Source: Shewanella baltica (GTDB lineage Bacteria > Pseudomonadota > Gammaproteobacteria > Enterobacterales > Shewanellaceae). Taken from it: a stretch of DNA of 64,000 bases. The notes beneath the pieces are model-generated. The model made no database searches. It saw nothing but the letters and a program-made list of their open reading frames with translations, and was not told where the DNA came from. The stretch is taken from the NCBI RefSeq assembly GCF_900456975.1, contig NZ_UGYM01000002.1, positions 1,736,001-1,800,000 on the forward strand, in the 5' to 3' direction. Made by a program: the position numbers and the translations under genes. This document shows positions 39,705 through 47,375 of this stretch, one piece after another; position 1 is the first letter of the stretch; the number at the start of each line of letters is the position of its first letter.

Positions 39705-42254
39705 ATGACACAAGCTCAAGCAAAATACTTAAAAGATTATCAAGCGCCACTCTTCACGATAGACACGATCGACTTAGCCTTTAATCTGGCGGGCAATGAG
39801 ACTCATGTGCAGGCGATAAGTCGGGTAAAACGCGCTTCTAAGCATGCCCAAGCTTTAGTATTGGATGGCGAAGACTTAACTGTGGTCTCGCTGACGGTTG
39901 ACGGTGAAGCAGTGCCTTATCATGTTAGCGCGGGTCAATTAGTCTTAGAAACGGCGCTTGATGAGTTTGAGCTGAACATCGTCACTAAGCTCGATCCCGA
40001 GGCCAATTCGAGCCTTGAAGGCCTGTATATGTCCGATGGTGCCTACTGCACGCAATGTGAGGCTGAGGGCTTTAGACGGATCACTTATTTCCTCGACCGT
40101 CCCGATGTATTAGCCAAATATACTGTGCGCATCGAAGCCGATAGAGCCGCATTCCCGTTTTTACTGAGTAACGGGAATTTGATTGATCAAGGCGAATTAG
40201 AGGGCGGCCGCCATTATGTTTGCTGGCAAGATCCGTTTCCAAAACCGGCTTACTTGTTTGCCTTAGTCGCTGGCGATTTTGATCTGTTGCAAGATGAGTT
40301 CATTACCCGCAGTCGCCGTAAAGTGATCCTGCAAGTGTTCGTCGATAAAGGTAATTTACATAAAGCACACCATGCGATGGCATCGCTGAAAAAATCCATG
40401 GCATGGGATGAGAGTCGTTTTGACCTCGAGTACGATTTAGATATTTACATGATAGTTGCCGTCGACTTTTTCAATATGGGAGCGATGGAAAACAAAGGCT
40501 TAAATATCTTCAACACTAAATATGTGCTTGCAGATACGTTAACGGCTACCGACGAGGATTATCACGGTATTGAATCGGTGGTAGGCCATGAGTATTTCCA
40601 TAATTGGACCGGAAACCGCGTGACGTGCCGTGATTGGTTCCAGCTAAGTTTAAAAGAAGGCTTAACGGTTTTTCGCGATCAAGAATTCAGCTCCGATTTA
40701 GGCTCACGCGCTGTGAATCGAATTCACGCAATCAAAGTGATCAAGAATCAGCAATTTGCCGAAGATTCTGGCCCTATGTCCCATCCCATTCGTCCAGAAT
40801 CTGTGATTGAGATGAATAATTTCTACACCGTCACTGTGTATAACAAGGGCGCTGAAGTGATCCGCATGATGCACACTTTGCTTGGCGAAGAAAAGTTTCA
40901 AGCGGGGATGAAACTGTATTTTAAACGCCACGATGGCCAAGCGGTCACCTGCGATGATTTTGTGGCGGCAATGGAAGATGCCAGCGGCGTAGATTTAACC
41001 CAATTCCGTTTATGGTATAGCCAAGCGGGCACGCCGATTGTGACTGCGATGGACAGTTTCGATGCGCTAACGGGCGTTTACCAATTAACCCTTAAACAAA
41101 GTTTAGCGAACTGTGCATCACCCTTGCATATCCCGTTCAGTATCGAACTGTTAGATGCCAAGGGCCACTCTTTAGTGAATGAAGTTCTCGACTTTACTCA
41201 AGCTGAACAAGTGTTTAGTTTTGAGGGATTAAGTCATAAGCCGGTGGCTTCACTGCTGCAAAACTTCTCCGCGCCCGTTAAATTGCAATATCGATTCAAT
41301 GTGGATCAACTGGTTCACTTGATGCGTTTTGCCAGCAGCGAAGTGGCGCGCTGGGAAGCCTCAGTGACCTTAGTGAGCCAAGCGATTTGGCAAAATGTGG
41401 CGAGTTTACAGCAGCAACAAGCCATGACACTCGATCCCCGCGTGCGCGATAGTTTTAAAGGCGTGTTGTTAGACACTGAACTTGACCCAGCATTGATTGC
41501 CGAAATCTTAGCCATACCTACGGCATCTGCTTTGATTGAGCAAACAGAGAGCGTTGATCTCGATGCGTTAGCCTTAGCCCGTGAATTTGTGTTAACTGAG
41601 CTGGCTTCACACTCTGAAGATGAATTGATCGCGCTCTATCGCTCTTTGGTACCAGTCGATAGCACGCAGGCAAGAGCGCTTAAAAATCAGTGTTTAACTT
41701 GGTTAGCAAGAGTGTCGGATGAGGCTGAAGCGTTAGTGATTGCTCAGTTTGATAAAGCCAGCAATATGACTGATTCCCTCGGTGCACTGACTGCGGCGAA
41801 CGTGGGTGATTTGCCTTGTCGCGATGAGTTGATGACCGCATTTGAGCTGCGTTGGCAGGACACGCCATTGGTAATGGATAAATGGTTTATGTTGCAAGCG
41901 ACTCGTAATGCGCAAGATGTGATTGAATGTCTGCGTCAATTACAGCAGCACAAGCGTTTTAGTATGAGTAATCCAAACCGAGTGCGCGCGTTAGTGGGCA
42001 GTTTTGCGGCGGGTAATATTTACCAATTCCACCGTCAAGATGGTAAGGGTTATGCTTTCTTAACCGAATGCTTAATTACCCTTAATAAGCTCAATCCGCA
42101 GGTCGCGGCACGCATGGTGACGCCATTGATCCAGTTCCATAAATTCGACTTAGGCCGTCAAACCTTAATAAAAGCCTGTTTAGGGCAACTTTTGGCTTTA
42201 CCTGACTTATCTAAGGATATGTACGAAAAAGTCTCTAAGGCATTGGCAAAATAA
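39705..42254 (+). CDS. pepN: aminopeptidase N
   Basis: Zinc M1-family aminopeptidase of 849 residues, cytoplasmic (no signal peptide). The exopeptidase motif GAMEN is at residue 259; zinc site HEYFH at residues 295-299 with the third ligand Glu 318 in LSLKEGLTVFRDQ; a catalytic Tyr region MNNFYTVTVYNKGAEVIRM follows. The C-terminal helical half is the DUF3458 type of Gammaproteobacteria. ATG at 39705 just after the prc terminator, so it has its own promoter. Confidence 0.97.
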   Translation: MTQAQAKYLKDYQAPLFTIDTIDLAFNLAGNETHVQAISRVKRASKHAQALVLDGEDLTVVSLTVDGEAVPYHVSAGQLVLETALDEFELNIVTKLDPEANSSLEGLYMSDGAYCTQCEAEGFRRITYFLDRPDVLAKYTVRIEADRAAFPFLLSNGNLIDQGELEGGRHYVCWQDPFPKPAYLFALVAGDFDLLQDEFITRSRRKVILQVFVDKGNLHKAHHAMASLKKSMAWDESRFDLEYDLDIYMIVAVDFFNMGAMENKGLNIFNTKYVLADTLTATDEDYHGIESVVGHEYFHNWTGNRVTCRDWFQLSLKEGLTVFRDQEFSSDLGSRAVNRIHAIKVIKNQQFAEDSGPMSHPIRPESVIEMNNFYTVTVYNKGAEVIRMMHTLLGEEKFQAGMKLYFKRHDGQAVTCDDFVAAMEDASGVDLTQFRLWYSQAGTPIVTAMDSFDALTGVYQLTLKQSLANCASPLHIPFSIELLDAKGHSLVNEVLDFTQAEQVFSFEGLSHKPVASLLQNFSAPVKLQYRFNVDQLVHLMRFASSEVARWEASVTLVSQAIWQNVASLQQQQAMTLDPRVRDSFKGVLLDTELDPALIAEILAIPTASALIEQTESVDLDALALAREFVLTELASHSEDELIALYRSLVPVDSTQARALKNQCLTWLARVSDEAEALVIAQFDKASNMTDSLGALTAANVGDLPCRDELMTAFELRWQDTPLVMDKWFMLQATRNAQDVIECLRQLQQHKRFSMSNPNRVRALVGSFAAGNIYQFHRQDGKGYAFLTECLITLNKLNPQVAARMVTPLIQFHKFDLGRQTLIKACLGQLLALPDLSKDMYEKVSKALAK

Positions 42255-42263
42255 CGGTTTGTA

Positions 42264-42297
42264 GGAGGAGGGCGGCAATCGATGCCGCCCTGATATT
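42264..42297 (+). promoter_or_regulatory. hairpin between ribosome site and start codon of the DUF2835 gene
   Basis: GGAGGAG at 42264-42270 is followed directly by a GGGCGGCA/TGCCGCCC stem-loop (42270-42290) and then TGATATT-ATG. The linear distance from Shine-Dalgarno to ATG (27 bases) is too long, but folding of the hairpin would bring them to normal spacing. No T-run follows, so it is not a terminator. Confidence 0.6.
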
Positions 42298-42513
42298 ATG
42301 GAATTGTATTTCAAACTAACGATCAGCTATCGAGATTTCTTACCTTACTATCAAGGGCTTGCTGATAAAATTGAGGTCCGCGAAACGCAAGGACGTATTT
42401 TGTGGATTAATGGCCGTCATTTCAGACGTTTTTTAACCGAAAATGGCATTCAAGGCTATTTTAAATTGGTTTTAGATGACAAGGGACAATTTGTTTCATT
42501 AAATCGAGTCTAG
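42298..42513 (+). CDS. DUF2835 family protein
   Basis: 71-residue conserved protein of unknown function. Nearly the whole chain is one compact domain: FKLTISYRDFLPYYQGLADK, then LWINGRHFRRFLTENGIQG and a basic C-terminal strand. Rich in aromatic residues and arginine, which would suit nucleic acid or phosphate binding, but this is inference. Follows pepN by 43 bases through a hairpin and may be its operon partner. Confidence 0.85.
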   Translation: MELYFKLTISYRDFLPYYQGLADKIEVRETQGRILWINGRHFRRFLTENGIQGYFKLVLDDKGQFVSLNRV

Positions 42514-42851
42514 TCTGAATTTGTTTATTTACGCTTAGAGTAATTACTTTAAACGGTCGGCTGATTATCAGGCTCGGTTTGTGATATTTAGTTTTTAAAT
42601 ATGTTAATGAATTATATGATTTTTTGATATCTTTTCCCGCTTCATTTCTCTCCCGCTTTTCTCTAATTTAAATCCCACCTTTTCAACTGCTGGCACAAAT
42701 GTGTCTACATGCTTAATTCTTTAGAAAATTTTCTCTAACTGCGCCTTGCCCAAGGGGATTAATTGCTGTAACAATGATGTTACCTGTGAGCTAACAAGAT
42801 GTTGGTTGTAATTCCTAAAACAAAGAATCCAGCAGGGTACGGAGAGCTAAA
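42514..42851. other. 338-bp intergenic region upstream of the DUF1302 gene
   Basis: AT-rich spacer holding no open frame of note. It must contain the promoter for the four-gene envelope cluster; the ribosome site GGAGAG is 6 bases before the DUF1302 ATG. I see no clear sigma-70 pair, operator, terminator hairpin or repeat in it. Confidence 0.5.
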
Positions 42852-44894
42852 ATGAAAATTGTTAAAAATAGTTTTAACAAATCGGCGCTTGCTTTGGGGG
42901 TAGCGTCGGCATTGAGTTTGTTAATGATCCCAAGCGTTAATGCAATATCTTTTGATTGGGGAGAGGTTGAGGGCACATTCGACTCAACTTGGACTGCTGG
43001 TGCGAGCTGGCGTGTTGGCGCACGTGATTGGGATGGTCAAATTGGTAAGGTGAATCAACCCCAATTCGATTGGTCTAATTACAGCGCATTTGGCAATACA
43101 AAATATACTTCAGCTGAGATTTGGGCCCAGCCCGGGTCGTATTCCAGTAACAATGACTTAAGTAACTTACTATATTCTCAAGGCGATACTACGTCTGAAA
43201 TCGTCAAAGGTTTGCATGAATTATCGTTGAAATACAAAAACTACGGTTTGTTCGCCCGCGGTATGTATTTTTATGATCGTAAACTGAACGATGGCAATTA
43301 TGACTACAACGATCCGATCACGGGTAAAGAATTTGACCCTTGCGAAGATAGCCGCGCTTCAGAAGTACAATGTAAAGATATCCGTTTATTAGATGCGTTT
43401 GTCTATGCCAACTTCGATTTGAATGAGGGTGCTAATCCATTATCTATTCGTGTTGGTAACCAAGTGGTGTCATGGGGTGAAAGTACGCTGATTGCCCATG
43501 GGATCAGTGAAATCAACGCCGTGGATTTGAACATTCTTAACGCACCTGGTGCTGAGTTAAAAGAAGCGTTTAGACCGCAAGGTATGGTGTGGGCATCCCT
43601 TGGCCTGACAGATTCGCTAACAGTTGAAGCATTCTATCAATATGATTGGCAACCTATTTGGGTCCCAACTCCGGGCTCCATTTTTGCGACTAACGATTTT
43701 GCCGGTTTTGGGGGTTATGCTCAAAACGCTCAGCTTGGTTTTAACGCTAACCCTGACATCAACTTAGATTTTGTGATGCAAGAATATGAGCGTTTAGCGG
43801 GCATGATCGCCAGCGGCCAATCCATTCCGACACAGCAATTGGTTTCTATGGCTTTAGCCTACCCAACGAAAGTGACGCTAGTGCAGGATGAAGAAGAACC
43901 AAGCAATGATGGCCAATACGGTATCAAGCTGGGTTATTACGCGCCTGAACTAGGTGAAACCGAATTTGGTTTCTATTTCATGAATTACCATAGTCGTCGT
44001 CCACTTATCAGTGGTACTGCTGCCGACTTTAGCACAGGTGCATTGTTATCTGATTTGGCGACGGTAGGCCAAAACTCGGGCAACATCAACCGTGAACTGC
44101 TGCTTAGCCTGAAGAGCTTCTCTAAGGCGCAAATCGTTTATCCCGAAGATATTAAACTCTACGGTTTCAGCTTCAACACCTTGATTGGTGATACGTCTGT
44201 CGCGGGTGAGATTGCCCATCGTCAAGATGAGCCACTGCAGATTGATGACGTTGAATTGCTGTTCGCCGGTATGCCACAGCAGTTAGCCAATGCGGGGCTT
44301 CGTCCTGATCTTGATGGTATTTCACAGATTAAAGACGTTCAACCGGGTGAAACCGTCGATGGCTTTATCCGCCTTGATACCACACAGGCGCAGGTGACTT
44401 TCACTCATCTATTTGGTCCAACTTTAGGGTTAGATAACTTAACTATGTTGGCCGAAGTGGGTGGTGTGTGGATCCACGATATGCCAGGTTTCGATGAACT
44501 ACGTCTCAATGGCCCAGGTACGTCACGTTCTGGCGGCAATCCAGATATGCCTGGCATCATTCAAGCCTTGCACAATGGTCCTGAAACTAACCCGTTCCCA
44601 ACTGACTTTGCTTGGGGCTACCGTTTAGTGGCAAAAGCGGATTTCAACAACGTCTTTGCTGGGGTCAATATGTCGCCACGGGTCATTTTCTCCCATGACG
44701 TTGACGGTATTACTCCGGATCCTATGTTCCTGTTCACGGAAGGACGCAAGTCTGTCGCGCTAGGCGTTAACTTCGACTATCAAAACCGTTGGGGTGCAGA
44801 TATCTCCTATAACAATTTCTTTGGCGGTGTCGGTACGACGAATGCGATGGCAGATCGTGATTATGTTTCATTCAATATCAAGTATTCGATCTAA
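42852..44894 (+). CDS. DUF1302 family outer-membrane beta-barrel protein
   Basis: 680-residue exported protein. Signal peptide with LALGVASALSLLMIPSVNA, then a mature chain of alternating aromatic/polar strands ending in aromatic-rich DYVSFNIKYSI, the pattern of an outer-membrane barrel C terminus. Diagnostic DUF1302 segments include GTFDSTWTAGASWRVGARD, VRVGNQVVSWGES-type text (IRVGNQVVSWGESTLI) and RPQGMVWASLGLTDSLTVEAFYQYDW. Function of the family unknown. DUF1329 follows 13 bases later, so they form an operon; the family pair is commonly linked. Confidence 0.92.
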   Translation: MKIVKNSFNKSALALGVASALSLLMIPSVNAISFDWGEVEGTFDSTWTAGASWRVGARDWDGQIGKVNQPQFDWSNYSAFGNTKYTSAEIWAQPGSYSSNNDLSNLLYSQGDTTSEIVKGLHELSLKYKNYGLFARGMYFYDRKLNDGNYDYNDPITGKEFDPCEDSRASEVQCKDIRLLDAFVYANFDLNEGANPLSIRVGNQVVSWGESTLIAHGISEINAVDLNILNAPGAELKEAFRPQGMVWASLGLTDSLTVEAFYQYDWQPIWVPTPGSIFATNDFAGFGGYAQNAQLGFNANPDINLDFVMQEYERLAGMIASGQSIPTQQLVSMALAYPTKVTLVQDEEEPSNDGQYGIKLGYYAPELGETEFGFYFMNYHSRRPLISGTAADFSTGALLSDLATVGQNSGNINRELLLSLKSFSKAQIVYPEDIKLYGFSFNTLIGDTSVAGEIAHRQDEPLQIDDVELLFAGMPQQLANAGLRPDLDGISQIKDVQPGETVDGFIRLDTTQAQVTFTHLFGPTLGLDNLTMLAEVGGVWIHDMPGFDELRLNGPGTSRSGGNPDMPGIIQALHNGPETNPFPTDFAWGYRLVAKADFNNVFAGVNMSPRVIFSHDVDGITPDPMFLFTEGRKSVALGVNFDYQNRWGADISYNNFFGGVGTTNAMADRDYVSFNIKYSI

Positions 44895-44907
44895 AAGGAC
44901 TCAAACA

Positions 44908-46272
44908 ATGAAGAAACTGACGATATTGGCGAGTGCAGTGATGTTCGCACTCGTAGCGCCAGTCGCTATGGCTAAGGTATCAGAGGCTGACGCGGCTAAA
45001 CTTGGCAATGAGCTCACCCCTTTAGGTGCTGAAAAAGCAGGTAATGCTGACGGTTCTATTCCTGCGTGGGATGGTGGTATCACTAAGCCTGTGGCGGGTT
45101 ATACCAAAGGGATGCATCACCCAGATCCTTTCCCTGAGGATAAGATTGAATTCACCATTACCAATGCTAACAAAGCGCAATATAAAGACTTTTTAACACC
45201 GGGTCAGATGAAGTTGTTCGAACTTTATCCTGATACCTACAAGATGAATGTGTATAAGACTCGCCGTAGCGCATCAGTGCCGCAGTTTGTCTATGATGCG
45301 ACCAAAGCTAACGCGACACGTGCAGAATTGATTGCACAGGGCAATGGTATTTCTGGCGCTGCTATTGGTATTCCATTCCCGATCCCAGCAAATGGGTTAG
45401 AAGCGATTTGGAACCACATTTTGCGTTTTCGCGGGGTCGATATCGAGACTTCCCGTAGCCAAGCTGCACCAACGGCCGATGGTAGCTATAGCTTAGTGGA
45501 AACCTCAGAGGAAATTCGCTTCGAATATTCTCGTCCAGAAATGACCTTAGATCTGCTTAAAGCCAGCAATACGTTGTTCTACTTTAAGCAAGTGGTGACT
45601 CAACCAGCCCGTTTAGCGGGAACTGCGTTATTGGTGAAAGAGACCATGGATCAAGAGGCGTTGCCACGTCAAGCTTGGACCTATAACACAGGACAACGTC
45701 GTGTCCGTAAAGCGCCAAACGTCGCTTTCGATACACCGGGTACAGTGTCTGACGGTCTGCGTACGACGGATGATTTCGACATGTTTAACGGCTCTCCAGT
45801 GCGTTATAACTGGGAACTGGTTGGCAAGAAAGAAATTTACATTCCGTACAACGATTACAAACTGCACTCAGACAAGCTGAAATATGACCAAATCTTAAAA
45901 CCTGGGCATGTTAATCCTGAGTATGTTCGTTGGGAAAAACACCGCGTATGGCAAGTGAAGGCGACGTTGAAAGACGGTATGCGCCACATTTACAAAGTGC
46001 GCGATATGTACCTTGACGAAGATTCATGGCAAGTGTCGATAGCCGATCTCTACGATAACCGTGATCAGCTGTATCGTGTGGCTGTTGCACATGGCTTGAA
46101 CTACTACGAAGTGCCAACTCAATGGGACACGCTGGAAGTCTTCCATGATTTGCAATCCCGTCGTTATCTCGCCATGGGTTTAGACAACCAAAGTGGTATG
46201 TATAACTTCGATGCCAAACTGACTGAAGCTAACTTTACCCCCGATGCATTGCGTCGCGAAGGTATCCGTTAA
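44908..46272 (+). CDS. DUF1329 periplasmic protein (LolB/LolA-like fold predicted)
   Basis: 454-residue exported protein. Signal peptide ILASAVMFALVAPVAMA with cleavage before KVSEADAAKLG. LGNELTPLGAEKAGNADGSIPAWDGGI is the DUF1329 N-terminal hallmark; WTYNTGQRRVRKAPNVAFDTP (in two pieces) and HIYKVRDMYLDEDSWQVSIAD follow. The family is sometimes labelled outer-membrane lipoprotein-sorting-like because of a Lol-type half-barrel fold that binds lipid; that is from memory and not shown here. The frame opens upstream inside DUF1302, but ATG 44908 with AAAAGGA is clearly the start. Confidence 0.92.
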   Translation: MKKLTILASAVMFALVAPVAMAKVSEADAAKLGNELTPLGAEKAGNADGSIPAWDGGITKPVAGYTKGMHHPDPFPEDKIEFTITNANKAQYKDFLTPGQMKLFELYPDTYKMNVYKTRRSASVPQFVYDATKANATRAELIAQGNGISGAAIGIPFPIPANGLEAIWNHILRFRGVDIETSRSQAAPTADGSYSLVETSEEIRFEYSRPEMTLDLLKASNTLFYFKQVVTQPARLAGTALLVKETMDQEALPRQAWTYNTGQRRVRKAPNVAFDTPGTVSDGLRTTDDFDMFNGSPVRYNWELVGKKEIYIPYNDYKLHSDKLKYDQILKPGHVNPEYVRWEKHRVWQVKATLKDGMRHIYKVRDMYLDEDSWQVSIADLYDNRDQLYRVAVAHGLNYYEVPTQWDTLEVFHDLQSRRYLAMGLDNQSGMYNFDAKLTEANFTPDALRREGIR

Positions 46273-46287
46273 TACGCCACAAATAAA

Positions 46288-46304
46288 GGGGCGCTCTGCG
46301 CCCC
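46288..46304 (+). other. intercistronic hairpin between DUF1329 and YCF48 genes
   Basis: GGGGCGC/GCGCCCC, 7-bp GC-only stem with a 3-base loop and no T-run. It is more likely an mRNA stabiliser or processing site than a terminator, and would allow different expression of the two halves of the cluster. Confidence 0.6.
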
Positions 46305-46326
46305 TCATTAGTTTAAGGAAGTTTGT

Positions 46327-47343
46327 ATGTCGTTTCGCATCCTTCAGTGTGTTGCTGCATTAAGTTTCGGTGGCGCTTTTTTCCCTTCTACGTTATCTGC
46401 AACCCCCTCTGATCCGATTTTTTCTCAAATTCAACCGCTTGCGGCTTCATCCCTGATTTTAGATATTGCCAACGTGGGCAAAGGGTTAGTGGCTGTGGGT
46501 GAACGCGGTCATGTTCTGGTTTATGACGGCAGTTGGCATCAAGTGGCGACACCCGTGAGCTCGCAGCTGACCAAAGTGTTTTTCCTTAATGACAAACTCG
46601 GCTGGGCCGTGGGCCATGATGCGACCATTTTACATACTCAGGATGGCGGTCAAACTTGGCAGCAGCAGATGCATTCGCCCGAGATTGAAAAGCCATTCCT
46701 TGATGTGGTCTTTTTAGATGAAAACAAGGGGTTCGCCATTGGGGCTTACGGTTTGTTTTATCGTACTAATGATGGTGGTGCCCATTGGAGCGACGAGTTC
46801 CATGAGGAGCTGTTAGCCGAAGAAGATGTGTCCTATTTAGCGGAGTTGAAAGGCAGCGATCAATCAGCCTACATGAGCGCACGCGCTTCATTATTGCCGC
46901 ACTTTAATCGTATTTTAACCTTGACTGACGGACGTTTATTACTGGTCGGCGAGTTAGGTCTAGTGGCCGTTTCAAGCGATCAAGGCCAAACCTTTGCGCG
47001 TACCAGTTTTGATTACGATGGCTCTATGTTTAATGCCATTGAAACGAAAGATGCCGTGTATGTGATGGGCCTTCGCGGTCATATATTCAAAGCTGACGTG
47101 AGTTTAAGCCAGTGGAATGAAATCGAACTGCCCGTGCAATCTTCAATCAATGGGGCGATGTCAGTATCGGACGATGCGGTTTATCTCGTGGGAAATGCAG
47201 GGATAGTGATTAAGCTGAATGGGGATGATACCAGCAGTATTGTCACTCGTCGCCAAGGGGAAAACTTAGTCTCTATTGCGAAGGATAATCAAGGGAATAT
47301 GTGGTTATCCGGCAGCCAAGGGCTGTTTATTCTTAAGCCATAA
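46327..47343 (+). CDS. YCF48-like beta-propeller periplasmic protein
   Basis: 338-residue protein with a signal peptide (ILQCVAALSFGGAFF, cleavage near LSA-TPS). Repeated blades of the YCF48/BNR kind are visible: ATILHTQDGGQTWQQQM, GLFYRTNDGGAHWSDEF, GLVAVSSDQGQTFARTS, GHIFKADVSLSQWNEIE. YCF48 (HCF136) assists photosystem II assembly in plants, but bacterial members without photosynthesis occur with RND transporters and are presumed periplasmic accessory proteins. 54 bases after DUF1329, 32 before the RND gene. Confidence 0.88.
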   Translation: MSFRILQCVAALSFGGAFFPSTLSATPSDPIFSQIQPLAASSLILDIANVGKGLVAVGERGHVLVYDGSWHQVATPVSSQLTKVFFLNDKLGWAVGHDATILHTQDGGQTWQQQMHSPEIEKPFLDVVFLDENKGFAIGAYGLFYRTNDGGAHWSDEFHEELLAEEDVSYLAELKGSDQSAYMSARASLLPHFNRILTLTDGRLLLVGELGLVAVSSDQGQTFARTSFDYDGSMFNAIETKDAVYVMGLRGHIFKADVSLSQWNEIELPVQSSINGAMSVSDDAVYLVGNAGIVIKLNGDDTSSIVTRRQGENLVSIAKDNQGNMWLSGSQGLFILKP

Positions 47344-47375
47344 AATTTTAAAACTACAATAACAGGGCCGAGAAG

